From Naasia aerilata (lineage in GTDB: Bacteria > Actinomycetota > Actinomycetes > Actinomycetales > Microbacteriaceae), in assembly GCF_030296595.1 (NCBI RefSeq), contig NZ_AP027731.1, forward strand, positions 1,674,001 through 1,738,000: a stretch of 64,000 nt of DNA. Direction: 5' to 3'. The stretch's first letter is position 1. Every line of letters starts with the position of its first letter. This document shows, piece after piece, positions 54,205 to 63,795 of this stretch. Below the pieces are notes generated by a model that worked only from the letters and a program-made list of their open reading frames with translations, made no database searches and was not told the origin of the DNA. The translations under genes were made by a program, and so were the position numbers.

Positions 54205-55704
54205 ATGAGCATTGCGACGACCGAGACCACCTCGACCGGCCTCCAGTACCGGGTCGCCGACCTCGGCCTCGCCGAGTCGGGACGCCACCAGATCCGCCTC
54301 GCCGAGCAGGAGATGCCCGGCCTGATGTCCCTCCGCGCCGAATACGGCGAGAGCAAGCCGCTCGCCGGCGCCCGCATCGCCGGATCGCTGCACATGACGG
54401 TGCAGACCGCCGTCCTCATCGAGACGCTCGTCGCGCTCGGCGCACAGGTGCGCTGGGCGAGCTGCAACATCTTCTCGACCCAGGACGAGGCGGCCGCGGC
54501 GGTCGTCGTCGGGCCGAACGGCACGGTCGCCGAGCCGGCCGGCGTCCCCGTCTTCGCCTGGAAGGGCGAGAACCTCCCCGAATACTGGGAGTGCGCGGAC
54601 CGCATCTTCGACTGGACGAGCGAGGCCACCGCCGCGGGCGAGAGCTTCGTCGGCCCGAACATGATCCTCGACGACGGCGGGGACGCGACCCTCCTCGTGC
54701 ACAAGGGTGCGGAGTTCGAGCGCGCAGGCCGCGTCCCCGAGGACGCGAAGACCGACAGCCACGAGTACGGCGTCATCCTCGACCTCCTGCGCCGGTCCCT
54801 GGACCGCGACCCGCAGCGGTGGACGCGCGTGGCTGCCGAGATCCGCGGCGTCACCGAGGAGACCACGACGGGCGTGCACCGCCTCTACGAGCTGGCGCGC
54901 GACGGCAAGCTCCTGTTCCCCGCCATCAACGTCAACGACTCGGTGACGAAGAGCAAGTTCGACAACAAGTACGGCATCCGCCACTCCCTCCTCGACGGCC
55001 TCAACCGCGCCACCGACGTCCTCGTCGGAGGCAAGGTCGTGTTCGTCGCCGGCTACGGCGACGTGGGCAAGGGCGCCGCGGAGGCGCTGCGCGGCCAGGG
55101 CGCGCGGGTCATCGTCAGCGAGGTCGACCCCATCAACGCCCTCCAGGCCGCGATGGACGGCTTCCAGGTCGCGAAGCTCGAGAGCGTTCTCGACCAGATC
55201 GACATCCTCATCACCGCGACCGGCAACACGGGCGTCGTGACCCTCGACTCCATCCTCGGCCTCAAGCACCTCGCGGTGATCGCGAACGTCGGCCACTTCG
55301 ACGACGAGATCGACATGGCCGGGCTCGAGGAGCTCGCCGCCACCGGCCAGGCGGAGAAGGTGCAGATCAAGCCGCAGGTGCACGAGTGGCGCCTGCCGAC
55401 CGGCCGGAGCGTGCTCGTCCTCTCCGAGGGGCGCCTGATGAACCTCGGCAACGCGACCGGTCACCCGTCGTTCGTGATGAGCAACTCGTTCAGCAACCAG
55501 ACCCTCGCGCAGATCGAGCTGTACACCAAGCAGGAGGAATACCCGATCGGCGTGTATGTGCTTCCCAAGCGCCTGGACGAGAAGGTCGCGCGCCTGCACC
55601 TCGCTGCGCTCGGCGTCGAGCTCACGGAGCTGACGCCGGAGCAGGCCGCGTACATCGGCGTCCCGGTCGAGGGTCCCTACAAGGTGGACCACTACCGCTA
55701 CTGA
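54205..55704 (+). CDS. ahcY: Adenosylhomocysteinase
   Basis: 499 residues. N-terminal substrate domain: [51 protein letters not shown]; catalytic lysine/aspartate region [20 protein letters not shown]-binding [26 protein letters not shown]-terminal KVDHYRY that closes the neighbouring subunit's NAD site. The enzyme hydrolyses S-adenosylhomocysteine to adenosine and homocysteine, relieving methyltransferase inhibition. It belongs to the conserved manA/whiB2/DUF3499 neighbourhood of related genomes. A long stretch of palindromic repeats lies upstream. Confidence 0.97.
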   Translation: MSIATTETTSTGLQYRVADLGLAESGRHQIRLAEQEMPGLMSLRAEYGESKPLAGARIAGSLHMTVQTAVLIETLVALGAQVRWASCNIFSTQDEAAAAVVVGPNGTVAEPAGVPVFAWKGENLPEYWECADRIFDWTSEATAAGESFVGPNMILDDGGDATLLVHKGAEFERAGRVPEDAKTDSHEYGVILDLLRRSLDRDPQRWTRVAAEIRGVTEETTTGVHRLYELARDGKLLFPAINVNDSVTKSKFDNKYGIRHSLLDGLNRATDVLVGGKVVFVAGYGDVGKGAAEALRGQGARVIVSEVDPINALQAAMDGFQVAKLESVLDQIDILITATGNTGVVTLDSILGLKHLAVIANVGHFDDEIDMAGLEELAATGQAEKVQIKPQVHEWRLPTGRSVLVLSEGRLMNLGNATGHPSFVMSNSFSNQTLAQIELYTKQEEYPIGVYVLPKRLDEKVARLHLAALGVELTELTPEQAAYIGVPVEGPYKVDHYRY

Positions 55705-55764
55705 ATCGGCGTAGGACGGAGCATCGCGGAGCGGAGCGGGATCGCCGCGCCTAGGATCGGCGGG

Positions 55765-56265
55765 GTGGACGTCCGGGCAGTGGTGCGCCCGGCACGCGCC
55801 GACGACGCGCCCGGCATGGCCCGGGTGCACGTCGCCTCCTGGCGGGAGACTTACCGCGGGCTGATGCCGGACGGGGTGCTCGACGATCCCGGCCTCCTCG
55901 CCGCGCGCGAGCGCTTCTGGACGGCGGCGCTGACCGACGCGCAGTACGCGGCCAACCGCTCGGCCGTGGCCGTGCGCGGCGACGCGGTCGTGGGAATCGC
56001 CATGTCCGGTCCGCCGCTCGACCCCGAGGTGGCGTCGGCGGTCCAGCTCTACGTGCTCTACCTGCTCGCCGCGGAGCAGGGGACCGGCACGGGCGACGAA
56101 TTGCTCGATGCGGTGCTCCCCGCCGAGCAGGACGGAACGCTGTGGGTCGCAGACCCGAATCCGCGTGCCCAGGCGTTCTACCGCAGGCGCGGCTTCGCTC
56201 CGGACGGCGCAGAGCGCACCGAGCACGGGGTGCGGGAGGTGCGGATGGTGCGGCCCGGTCGCTGA
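55765..56265 (+). CDS. GNAT-family N-acetyltransferase
   Basis: 166 residues, GTG start. VVRPARADDAPGMARVHVASW is the typical GNAT start; RETYRGLMPDG, AVRGDAVVGIAMSGPP, LYVLYLLAAEQGTGTGDELL (the acetyl-CoA pyrophosphate loop, a Q/R-x-x-G-x-G/A variant) and NPRAQAFYRRRGFAPDG follow. Substrate unknown. Convergent with the MFS gene. Confidence 0.88.
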   Translation: MDVRAVVRPARADDAPGMARVHVASWRETYRGLMPDGVLDDPGLLAARERFWTAALTDAQYAANRSAVAVRGDAVVGIAMSGPPLDPEVASAVQLYVLYLLAAEQGTGTGDELLDAVLPAEQDGTLWVADPNPRAQAFYRRRGFAPDGAERTEHGVREVRMVRPGR

Positions 56266-56300
56266 CCCGGGGTGCCACGCCGCCGGGGTTCGGGCGCGCC

Positions 56301-57601
56301 TCAGCGTCCGCTGGGCAGCAGCCTCGCGGCCAGGTCCGGACGCTCGGCCGGGTCTGCGGAGACCGTGACGCCCCAGCGGACACCCGGATGCCGGCGAACG
56401 TGCACCCGGTGCGAGGCGAGGAACCAGGCGACGCCCACGATCGCGGCCAGGAACCCGGCGGACGCGCCGACCCCGAGAGCCCAGCGCGGTCCGAGCAGGC
56501 CGGCCACCCAGCCGACGATGGGTGCGCCGACGAGGGTGGTGCCGGCGAAGACTGCCATGTAGAAGGACATCACGCGGCCGCGCAGCGCCGGCTCGGTCGT
56601 GGTCTGCACGTAGGCGTTGGCGCTGGTCGTCATGATCATCGCGCATAGCCCGATGGGCACGAGTGACACTGCGAACAGTCCGTAGCTCGGCATCAGCGCG
56701 GCGACCGTGCAGAACACGCCGAAGCCGGCGGCCGCGAGGACGATGAAGCGCAGGCGGGGACGGTTCCGCTGGGCGGCGCGCAGTGCGCCGATCACCGAGC
56801 CGATCGCGAGCACGGAGGAGAGCAGGCCGAACTCGCCCGCCCCCTTGCCGAACTCGATCTTCGCCATGGTGCTCGTGAAGATCGGGAAGTTGAGGCCGAA
56901 CGTGCCGATCAGGAAGACCATCGCGAGAATCGCGGCGATGTCGGGACGGCTGCGGACGTAGCGGAGGCCCTCGAGCATCCCGCCGCCGCGTCGCGCCTTC
57001 GCGACCGGCTGCAGCTCGTCCGTGTGCAGCAGGGCGAGCGACAGCAGCACGGCCGCGAAGGTGGCCGCGTTCACGATGAAGACCCAGCCGGACCCGATGA
57101 CGGCGGTCGTGACCCCGCCACCGCGGGCCCGACGAGACGCGCGGAGTTGAACGATGCGGCGTTGAGCGCGACGGCGTTCGGCAGGTCGCCTGCGGGCACG
57201 AGCTCGCCGACGAAGGTCTGGCGGGCCGGGTTGTCGACCGCGGTGACGATCCCGAGCAGGAGGGCGAAGCCGTAGACCATCCAGAGCTGGGTGGCTCCCG
57301 CGAGGGTGAGGATGCCGAGGGCGAGCGCGAGCACCGCCTGCGCGGACTGCGTGATCGCGAGCAGCCGCCGCCCCGGGATGCGGTCGACGAGGAGCCCCGC
57401 GAACGGCCCGACCACCAGCAGCGGGCCGAACTGGAGCGCCATGGTGACGCCGACGGCGAAGGGGTCCTGGTCGGTCAGCTCGGTCAGGACGATCCAGTCC
57501 TGGGCGGTGCGCTGCATCCAGGCGCCGACGTTGGAGACGAGGGCGCCGATGAACCAGAGGCGGTAGTTCGTCCACGACAGCGACCGGAAGGTGGCCCTCA
57601 C
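56301..57601 (-). CDS. MFS exporter, DHA3/EntS-like (frameshifted)
   Basis: GTG 57601 overlaps the MarR stop by four bases (GTGA). Start RATFRSLSWTNYRLWFIGAL, NVGAWMQRTAQDWIVL, PFAGLLVDRIPGRRLL and GIVTAVDNPARQTFVGELVP are signatures of the PF05977 type of transporter. One base is missing in the C run 57113-57116; restored, the frame continues GPAVAGVTTAVIGSGWVFIV with six more helices (MVFLIGTFGLNFPIF, TTTEPALRGRVMSFYMAVF). 433 residues, about 12 helices. It probably exports a small toxic compound under control of the linked MarR protein. Confidence 0.87.
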
Positions 57602-58026
57602 GACTCGACCAGCTTCCGCAGCACGTCGACCACGCCCAGCAGGCGCTGCCGCTCCTCGGGGTCGAGCTGGGCGAGCTGGCCGCTGAACCACTCGATGCGC
57701 AGCCGGCGGGTCTCCTCGGTGAGCGCCATCCCCTTCTCGGTCATCCGCACGACGACCTTGCGGGCGTCTCCGGCATCCTGGCTGCGCGCCACGTAGCCGG
57801 CCTCCTCGAGCGAGTTGAGGGTCCGGTTCATCGAGGGCGGGCTGACCTTCTCGAGGGCCGCGAGCTCGCCGGGGCTGCAGGCCTGCTGGGCTTCCAGCCG
57901 CCACAGGACCCCGAGCTGGCTGTCGGTGATGTGCTCGCCGGGGCGGTTGGCGCGGATGCGGCGCGCGACCTTCTGCAGCAGCAGCCGGAGCTCCTGCTGG
58001 AGCTGCTCGTTCTCCGGGGCGTCCAT
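57598..58026 (-). CDS. MarR-family transcriptional regulator
   Basis: 142 residues. Winged helix-turn-helix: ITDSQLGVLWRLEAQQACSPGELAALEKVSPPSMNRTL, with the wing YVARSQDAGDARKVVVRMTEKG, flanked by N- and C-terminal dimerisation helices. Translated in overlap with the MFS exporter it likely represses; an AT-rich palindrome lies immediately upstream. Confidence 0.9.
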   Translation of the reverse strand: MDAPENEQLQQELRLLLQKVARRIRANRPGEHITDSQLGVLWRLEAQQACSPGELAALEKVSPPSMNRTLNSLEEAGYVARSQDAGDARKVVVRMTEKGMALTEETRRLRIEWFSGQLAQLDPEERQRLLGVVDVLRKLVES

Positions 58027-58060
58027 GTGTTACTTAGCTTAGCTCATTAGTTCGGCTAAC
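58027..58060 (-). promoter_or_regulatory. Probable MarR operator/promoter
   Basis: TTAGC and GCTAA half-sites (58039-58043 and 58055-58059) with overlapping CTTAG repeats form an AT-rich palindrome directly before the marR ATG at 58026. Autoregulation is inferred. Confidence 0.55.
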
Positions 58061-58158
58061 GATTCGACGTCGGGGTCTTGAGCGCAACCCCTGCCGCCGC
58101 CAGCGGCGTCGGGCTCGAGCGCCCTGCAGGGCCGGGAGGGGCCCGCAGCCGCCGCCGG

Positions 58159-58985
58159 TCAGTCGCGCTGCGGGAAGGAGTGGGGGAGGCCGGTGAGCAC
58201 GGGGTCGAGCCGCTCCAGGCGCTCGCGCTCCAGCAGGTGCCCGCGGAACTCGCGGTCGCGGCGGATCGACGAGAGGGCCGCGAGGAAGAACTCGGGGTCC
58301 GCGTCCGGCGGCAGCGGGGAGACGAAGGGGGCGGCCTCGTGCGCCAGCTCCCGCGCCAGCTGCATCCGGGCCGGCGTCGTCATGCGCGGCGCCTGCTTGA
58401 GGAACGCCGAGATGCGCCGCGCGAGGCGATCCGGGAGGCGGCCGACATCCGCGTGCTCCGCCCAGGGCTTGAGCACCTCCGGCACCCCGTAGACGGGCTC
58501 CACGATGCGCGGCACCCGCTCGTGCTGCGAGTAGGTGCCGGCCAGCAGGTCGCCGAGCCGCTTCGCACGCGGGTTGAGGAGCCCGACGAGCGCAGCGAGG
58601 CCGCCGAGGGTCGCGAACAGCTCGAGCACGCCGGTGAGCGCGCGGATGAACGCGTGCCGGAAGCCGATCGCGCCGCCGTCGTCGCGCACGATGCGGGCAC
58701 CCACCGCGAGCTTGCCGAGGAGCGCCCGCGGGTCACCGTCTCGACGATCGTCGGGATCACGATCATCACCGCTACGAGCATCCCGACCGAGAGGGCGGCC
58801 ACGAGCGCGCTGTCGAGCCCAGGGAAGATCCACGTCAGCCCGAGCAGGAACAGGATCAGGACCGCGAACGACGCGAGGATGTCGATGGCGGCGCCGGCCG
58901 AACGCAGGATGATGCCCGCAGGACGCACGTCGAGGGCCACCGCCTCGCCGACGATCACCTCGTCGTCCTGCTGCGGATCCGCCAT
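58159..58985 (-). CDS. RDD-family membrane protein (frameshifted)
   Basis: ATG 58985. GEAVALDVRPAGIILRSAGAAID carries the RDD Arg and Asp residues; two helices follow (ILASFAVLILFLLGLTWIF, ALVAALSVGMLVAVMIVIP), then TIVETVTRG. One base is missing near 58723-58732; after it the frame continues LLGKLAVGARIVRDDGG, the conserved second RDD segment, FATLGGLAALVGLLNPRAKRLGDLLAGT and a soluble tail to DPVLTGLPHSFPQRD. 275 residues. It forms a divergent conserved pair with the SpoIIM gene. Function of the family is unclear; transport or membrane homeostasis has been proposed. Confidence 0.85.
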
Positions 58986-59000
58986 GCCATCATCGTATTC

Positions 59001-59996
59001 GTGGACCTCGACGCCTATGCGGCCGCTCACCGCGAGGAGTGGGACCGCCTCGAGGCCCTCGGCCGCAAGGGACGCCTCTCGGGCGCCGAGGCTGATGAGC
59101 TGATCGAGCGGTACCAGAGCGCGGCCAGTCAGCTCTCGGCGATCAAGACGACCGCAGGCTCCACCGCGGTGGGGGACCGGCTGTCGGTGCTGCTGTCCCG
59201 AGCGCGGCTGCGCTTCACCGGCGCAGGCGCGAACGTGCTGCGCCAGGTGCCCCTGTTCTTCGGCGCGCAACTGCCCGCGGCCCTGTATCGCATCCGCTGG
59301 CTCACGCTCGTCGTCGCGCTGGTGACCGCGGTCATCGCGCTCCTCTATGGCTTCTGGGTCGCGCAGGACCCGCGTGTCCTCGCGGCCTTCGGGAACGACG
59401 CCGATCTCAAGCAGTTCGTCGAGCACGACTTCGTCGACTACTACAGCGAGAACCCGGCCGCGTCCTTCGCCGGCCAGGTCTGGACGAACAACGCGTGGAT
59501 CGCCGCCCAGTGCGTCGCGTTCGGCATTACCGGCTTCTGGCCGGCACAGGTCATCCTGCAGAACGCCCAGAACGTCGGCCTGGCGGGCGGAGTCATGTTC
59601 GCCTACGGCAAGGGCGACATCTTCTTCTCCTACATACTTCCGCACGGGATGCTCGAGCTGACCGCCATCTTCGTCGCGGCCGCCGCGGGCTTGCGGATCT
59701 TCTGGGCCTGGATCGCGCCTGGGCCGCGCACGCGCACCCAGGCTCTCGCCGAGGACGGGCGCGCGCTGTTCACGGTGGCGATCGGCCTCGTGATCGTCCT
59801 GTTCGTCTCCGGCATCATCGAGGGGTTCGTCACGCCGGCGCCGTGGCCGCTCGCCGTCAAGGTCGGCATCGGCGCGCTCGCGCTCGCGGCATTCGTCTTC
59901 TACATGGTGTTCGTCGGCGGCCGAGCCTTCCGGGCCGGCGAGACGGGCGACCTCGGCGAGTTCGAGGCCGGCGCCCGCCGCATCACGGCCGGCTGA
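59001..59996 (+). CDS. Stage II sporulation protein M-like membrane protein
   Basis: 331 residues, GTG start. A soluble N-terminal part (LDAYAAAHREEWDRLEALGRK) precedes about six helices; the SpoIIM hallmark region is FVDYYSENPAASFAGQVWTNNAW, then GFWPAQVILQNAQNVGLAGGVM and ILPHGMLELTAIFVAAAAGLR. In spore formers SpoIIM is part of the DMP complex for engulfment; here, in a presumably non-sporulating Actinobacterium next to RDD, DUF58 and MoxR, it is a conserved envelope gene of unknown role. Confidence 0.9.
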   Translation: MDLDAYAAAHREEWDRLEALGRKGRLSGAEADELIERYQSAASQLSAIKTTAGSTAVGDRLSVLLSRARLRFTGAGANVLRQVPLFFGAQLPAALYRIRWLTLVVALVTAVIALLYGFWVAQDPRVLAAFGNDADLKQFVEHDFVDYYSENPAASFAGQVWTNNAWIAAQCVAFGITGFWPAQVILQNAQNVGLAGGVMFAYGKGDIFFSYILPHGMLELTAIFVAAAAGLRIFWAWIAPGPRTRTQALAEDGRALFTVAIGLVIVLFVSGIIEGFVTPAPWPLAVKVGIGALALAAFVFYMVFVGGRAFRAGETGDLGEFEAGARRITAG

Positions 59997-60042
59997 CACG
60001 CCCGCGCGCGTCCCCGCTCGTCCCTGCCTGGCGCGGGGCGCC

Positions 60043-60097
60043 GACTTGCCGAAAAGTCCCGCTAAGTCGCCGTCGTAGCGGGATTTTTCGGCAAGTC
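60043..60097. terminator. Near-perfect 22-bp inverted repeat after SpoIIM gene
   Basis: Arms 60043-60064 and 60076-60097 differ at one base; each contains GACTTGCCGAAAA and TCCCGCTA. The 11-base loop is AGTCGCCGTCG. A T5 run lies in the right arm. It separates SpoIIM from the TetR gene and is a likely terminator, possibly in both directions. Confidence 0.7.
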
Positions 60098-60181
60098 GCC
60101 TCCGGACGGGACGGAGCTGGACGCGCAGGGCGGCCCGGCGTACCCGGACGCGCACACCGGGCACAGAAGTAGGCTCGCGCT

Positions 60182-60811
60182 ATGACGAGCGAGCAGGTGG
60201 TTCCCCGCCGCGGGCGTGGCCGCCCCCGCGCCGCGGATGCCGGCGACAGCCGGGAGCGCATCCTCGCCGCGGCGTCCGCGGAGTTCTCCCGGCACGGCTA
60301 TGAGGCGGTGTCGCTGCGCTCCGTCGCCCGGGCTGCGTCCGTGGATGCGGCGCTCGTGCACCACTACTTCGAGGACAAGGCCGATCTGTTCACCCAGGCG
60401 ATCGGGATGCCGCTCCGGCCCGATCGGGTCGTGAAGACCGTGCTGTCGGGGCCGCGCGAGGACGTGGGGGCGAATCTCCTCCGGGCCATCCTGGGCGGCT
60501 TCGAGGAGCCGGGCTTCCGCGATCGGGTCCTCGGGCTCCTGCGGACGGCGCTCGGTCACGAGTTCGCCGCCGCCATGCTCCGCCAGTTCCTCGTCAAGGA
60601 GGTGCTGCATCGCGTCGCGATCGAGCTCGCCGTGCCGGACGGCGAGCTGCGCGCGACCCTCACGGCGTCCCAGATGATCGGCCTCGTCGTGCTGCGCTAC
60701 GGCATCCGGGCGGAGCCGCTCGCGAGCGTCCCCCTGGATGAGCTCGTCGTGCGGGTGGGTCCGGTCATCCAGTGGCATCTGCTCGGATTCCCGGAGGCCA
60801 AGGGCCCTTGA
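60182..60811 (+). CDS. TetR-family transcriptional regulator
   Basis: 209 residues. Helix-turn-helix: RERILAAASAEFSRHGYEAVSLRSVARAASVDAALVHHYF, then EDKADLFTQAI; the ligand-binding part contains ILGGFEEPGFRDRVLGLL and QMIGLVVLRYGI. TetR_C class similar to PF17920-type repressors. It precedes an ABC exporter by 32 bases, the usual arrangement of local drug-efflux repressors. Confidence 0.9.
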   Translation: MTSEQVVPRRGRGRPRAADAGDSRERILAAASAEFSRHGYEAVSLRSVARAASVDAALVHHYFEDKADLFTQAIGMPLRPDRVVKTVLSGPREDVGANLLRAILGGFEEPGFRDRVLGLLRTALGHEFAAAMLRQFLVKEVLHRVAIELAVPDGELRATLTASQMIGLVVLRYGIRAEPLASVPLDELVVRVGPVIQWHLLGFPEAKGP

Positions 60812-60852
60812 CGGCCGGTCCGCACGGGCCAATAATTCACCACATGATGAAT
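60809..60852 (+). promoter_or_regulatory. Promoter and palindromic operator at the ABC exporter start
   Basis: TTGACG (60809-60814), 16 bases, AATAAT (60831-60836). The predicted start is about 60843, so the ATG at 60844 would be essentially leaderless. ATTCA/TGAAT half-sites (60835-60839, 60848-60852) overlap the -10 and the start codon, suitable for TetR repression. Confidence 0.5.
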
Positions 60853-61590
60853 ACCGCTCCTCCCGCCGTCGCGGTCGAGGATCTCCTGGTGCGTCGCGGC
60901 GGCCGCGACGTCCTGCGCGACGTCTCGGTGTCGGTGCCGCGCGGGGCCGTGGTCGGGCTCCTGGGCCCGAGCGGCTCGGGCAAGACCACGCTTCTGCGCG
61001 CGATCGTCGGCGTGCAGATCACCCACGGCGGACGCGTCACCGTCCTCGACGAGCCGGCGGGCTCGGCGCCGCTGCGCCGCCGGGTCGGCTACGTCACCCA
61101 GTCGGCGAGCGTCTACGACGACCTCACCATCCGGCAGAACCTCGAGTACTTCCGTGCCCTGCTCCGGGCCCCGAAGAGCGACATCGACCGCGTGCTGGCG
61201 GCGACCCATCTCGAGGACCACGCCTCGAGCCTCGTCGGCAGCCTCTCCGGCGGTCAGGAGAGCCGCGTCTCCCTCGCCGCGGCGCTGCTCGGCAGCCCCG
61301 ACCTCCTCGTCCTCGACGAGCCCACCGTCGGCCTCGACCCGCTGCTCCGCGTGGAGCTCTGGAACCTCTTCCACGAGCTCGCCGATCAGGGGACCACCCT
61401 CCTCGTGTCGAGCCACGTGATGGATGAGGCGGTGCGCTGCGACCGGCTGATCCTGCTCCGCGAAGGCGTCATCCTCGCCGACGACACCCCGGCCGGCCTC
61501 TACGCGGCGACCGGGACCAGCGACATGGAGGAGGCGTTCCTCACGCTCATCGAGCGGGAGAAGCGCACCGAGTTCGGGAGGGCGTCATGA
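60844..61590 (+). CDS. ABC exporter ATP-binding protein
   Basis: 248 residues; two ATGs in tandem at 60844 and 60847. Walker A GLLGPSGSGKTTLLRAI, Q-loop YVTQSASVYDDLTIRQNLEY, signature LSGGQESRVSLAAALL, Walker B LLVLDEPTVGLDPL and the switch His in LLVSSHVMDEA. It is a DrrA/CcmA-type exporter ATPase. Its end overlaps the permease start by ATGA. Confidence 0.93.
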   Translation: MMNTAPPAVAVEDLLVRRGGRDVLRDVSVSVPRGAVVGLLGPSGSGKTTLLRAIVGVQITHGGRVTVLDEPAGSAPLRRRVGYVTQSASVYDDLTIRQNLEYFRALLRAPKSDIDRVLAATHLEDHASSLVGSLSGGQESRVSLAAALLGSPDLLVLDEPTVGLDPLLRVELWNLFHELADQGTTLLVSSHVMDEAVRCDRLILLREGVILADDTPAGLYAATGTSDMEEAFLTLIEREKRTEFGRAS

Positions 61591-62312
61591 ACCCCGTCGC
61601 CACGCTCGCCACCACGCGGCGGGTGCTCACCCAGGTGCGGCACGATCCCCGCACGATCGGGCTGCTCGTCGTCGTGCCCAGCCTCCTGATCGGACTGATG
61701 GCCTGGCTGTTCGACGAGACGCCGGTCTTCCAGACCGTCGGCCCCGCCGTGCTCGGCCTCTTCCCGTTCATCGTCATGTTCCTCGTCACGAGCATCAGCA
61801 CGCTGCGCGAGCGGCGGTCCGGGACGCTCGAGCGGCTCCTGACGCTGCCGATCGGGAAGCTCGACATCATCCTCGGCTACGCGCTCGCGTTCGGTCTGCT
61901 CGCGGTCGTGCAGGCGCTCGTGGCAGTGGGGTTCGCGGTGTGGGTGTGCGGCCTCGAGGTGGCCGGCTCGGTGTGGCTGCTCGTGGCCGTCGCGGTCCTC
62001 GACGCGCTCCTCGGCACCACGCTGGGCCTGCTCGCGAGCGCGTTCGCCCGGACCGAGTTCCAGGTCGTGCAGTTCATGCCCGCGCTCGTGTTCCCGCAGG
62101 TGCTGCTCGGCGGCGTCTTCCTCGCGCGGGACAGCCTGCCTGACGTGCTGCACGCGATCTCCGACTTCCTGCCGCTCTCCTACGCGATCGACGCGCTCAA
62201 CACTGTCGCCGCGGACTCGGGCGAGATCGGCTTCGACTTGCTCGTCGTGGCGGCCTTCGCGGTCGGCGCGGTCGCGCTCGGCGCCCTCACCCTCCGCCGC
62301 CGCACCGCGTGA
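61587..62312 (+). CDS. ABC-2 type exporter permease
   Basis: 241 residues, six hydrophobic segments (LLVVVPSLLIGLMAWLF, LFPFIVMFLVTSISTL and others). ABC-2 signature: TLRERRSGTLERLLTLPIGKLDIILGY, ARTEFQVVQFMPALVFPQVLLGGVFLARDSLP, LPLSYAIDALN. It forms the membrane part of the exporter with the preceding ATPase, substrate unknown, probably a drug or lipid. Confidence 0.92.
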   Translation: MNPVATLATTRRVLTQVRHDPRTIGLLVVVPSLLIGLMAWLFDETPVFQTVGPAVLGLFPFIVMFLVTSISTLRERRSGTLERLLTLPIGKLDIILGYALAFGLLAVVQALVAVGFAVWVCGLEVAGSVWLLVAVAVLDALLGTTLGLLASAFARTEFQVVQFMPALVFPQVLLGGVFLARDSLPDVLHAISDFLPLSYAIDALNTVAADSGEIGFDLLVVAAFAVGAVALGALTLRRRTA

Positions 62313-62330
62313 GCGGCCCGGTCCTCCTTG

Positions 62331-62409
62331 GCTCAGCAGGCGGAATCCGAGTCCGGCAGGCCCCATCGGGATTCCGCAACCTGCTGAATCCGGGAACCGC
62401 CTGCTGAGC
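62331..62409. repeat. Palindromic repeat family C, copy 3
   Basis: Arms GCTCAGCAGGCGG (62331-62343) and CCGCCTGCTGAGC (62397-62409), identical over 13 bp to copy 1 at 53951, with different centre. Lies between convergent genes. Confidence 0.75.
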
Positions 62410-62443
62410 GAGAGCGCTCGGCGGGGTGAGCCGGGGCCGACCC

Positions 62444-63768
62444 TCAGAGGCGGCCGGCCGCCTTCAGTGCGAGGTAGCGGTCGGCGAGGGCGGGCGGCAG
62501 ATCGGCGGGGGACCCGGTGACCACTTCCGCACCCAGCTGGCGGATCGCGGCCGCGACGCGCGCGGTGTCGAGGAGGGAGCGCTCGGCGGCCGCGGCGCGG
62601 TAGACGCTGTCCCGATCGTGCCGGTCCTGCGTGCTCGCGAGCACCTGGGGATCGGTCACCGAGGCGACGACGACCATGTGGCGCCGGGTGAGCTGGGGGA
62701 GGACCGACAGCAGGCCCCGCGACGAGCCGCTCGCGTCGATCGAGGTGAGCAGGACGACGAGGGAGCGCTGGGACGTGATCGAGCGGACCTGGCCCGGCAC
62801 GGCCGTCCAGTCGGTCTCGATGAGGTCCGGCTCGAGGGGCGCCATCGCGTCCACCATCCGCGACAGCAGCTCGGCGCCGGACACGCCCTGCACGCGGGCG
62901 CGGACGCGGCGGTCGAAGGCGAGCAGATCGATCCGGTCGCCGGCCCGCGTGGCGAGCGCGGCCAGCAGGAGGGCGGCCTCGAAGGCGGTGTCGAGCCGCG
63001 GCTCGTCCTCCACGCGAGCCGCCGACGTGCGTCCGGAGTCGAGGACGAGGACGACGCGCCGGTCGCGCTCCGGCCGCCAGGTGCGGACCATGACCTGCTG
63101 CCCGGCACGAGCCGGACCGCGTCGTGCCGTCGCCCGCCAGTCGATCGAGCGGACGTCGTCGCCCCGCACGTACTCCCGCAGCGAGTCGAACTCGGTGCCC
63201 TGACCGCGGATCATCACGCTGGTGCGGCCGTCCAGCTCGCGGAGCCGGGCGAGGCGGGACGGAAGGTGCCGCCGGGAGTTGAACGGCGGCAGGACGCGGA
63301 CGGCGCCCGGAGCCGCGAGGGTCGCCTGCCGCGCCCAGAGTCCGAGCGGCCCCACGGCGCGGATCGTCACCTGCTCGGTGCGCCGCTCGCCGCGGCGGAA
63401 GGGGGTCAGCCGGAACAGGGCGGAGCGGCGCTCGCCGGGCGGGATCGTCAGGGGCACGCGACTGCGCGCCGACCCCGCTGAGGGCTGCCACGCGTCGCGG
63501 ACGACCGCCCGCAGCGTGCGCCGGCCGGTGTTGGTGAGCAGCAGCTGCGCGTCGGCCGACTCCCCGAGGCGGATGCGGCCCGGGAGTTCGCGGGTGATCG
63601 TCACGGCGCGCGGCGACGCCGCCAGGGCGAGGTCGAGCACTCCGAGGAGGATCACGAACACGAGCCAGAGGAGCAGGGTCCAGCCCCTGCGCCGCTCGAA
63701 ACGCTGAGCGCGAGCACCGGCAGCTCGCCGAGCAGCACGAGCAGCACGAACCGGCCCGTGACCGCCAT
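62444..63768 (-). CDS. DUF58 domain protein (frameshifted near N-terminus)
   Basis: ATG 63768: MAVTGRFVLLVLLGELPVLA, first helix, then a one-base gap near 63702-63706, after which FERRRGWTLLLWLVFVILLGV (second helix) continues. Restored length 441. Conserved core: RLGESADAQLLLTNTGRRTL (immunoglobulin-like domain), GQGTEFDSLREYVRGDDVRSIDWRATARRG (the DUF58 signature), then a vWA-like fold (RRVVLVLDSGRTSAARV). These proteins work with MoxR AAA+ ATPases, whose gene is immediately upstream on the same strand. Confidence 0.88.
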
Positions 63769-63795
63769 CAGGCTCCCCGCATCCCAGGGATGGCC

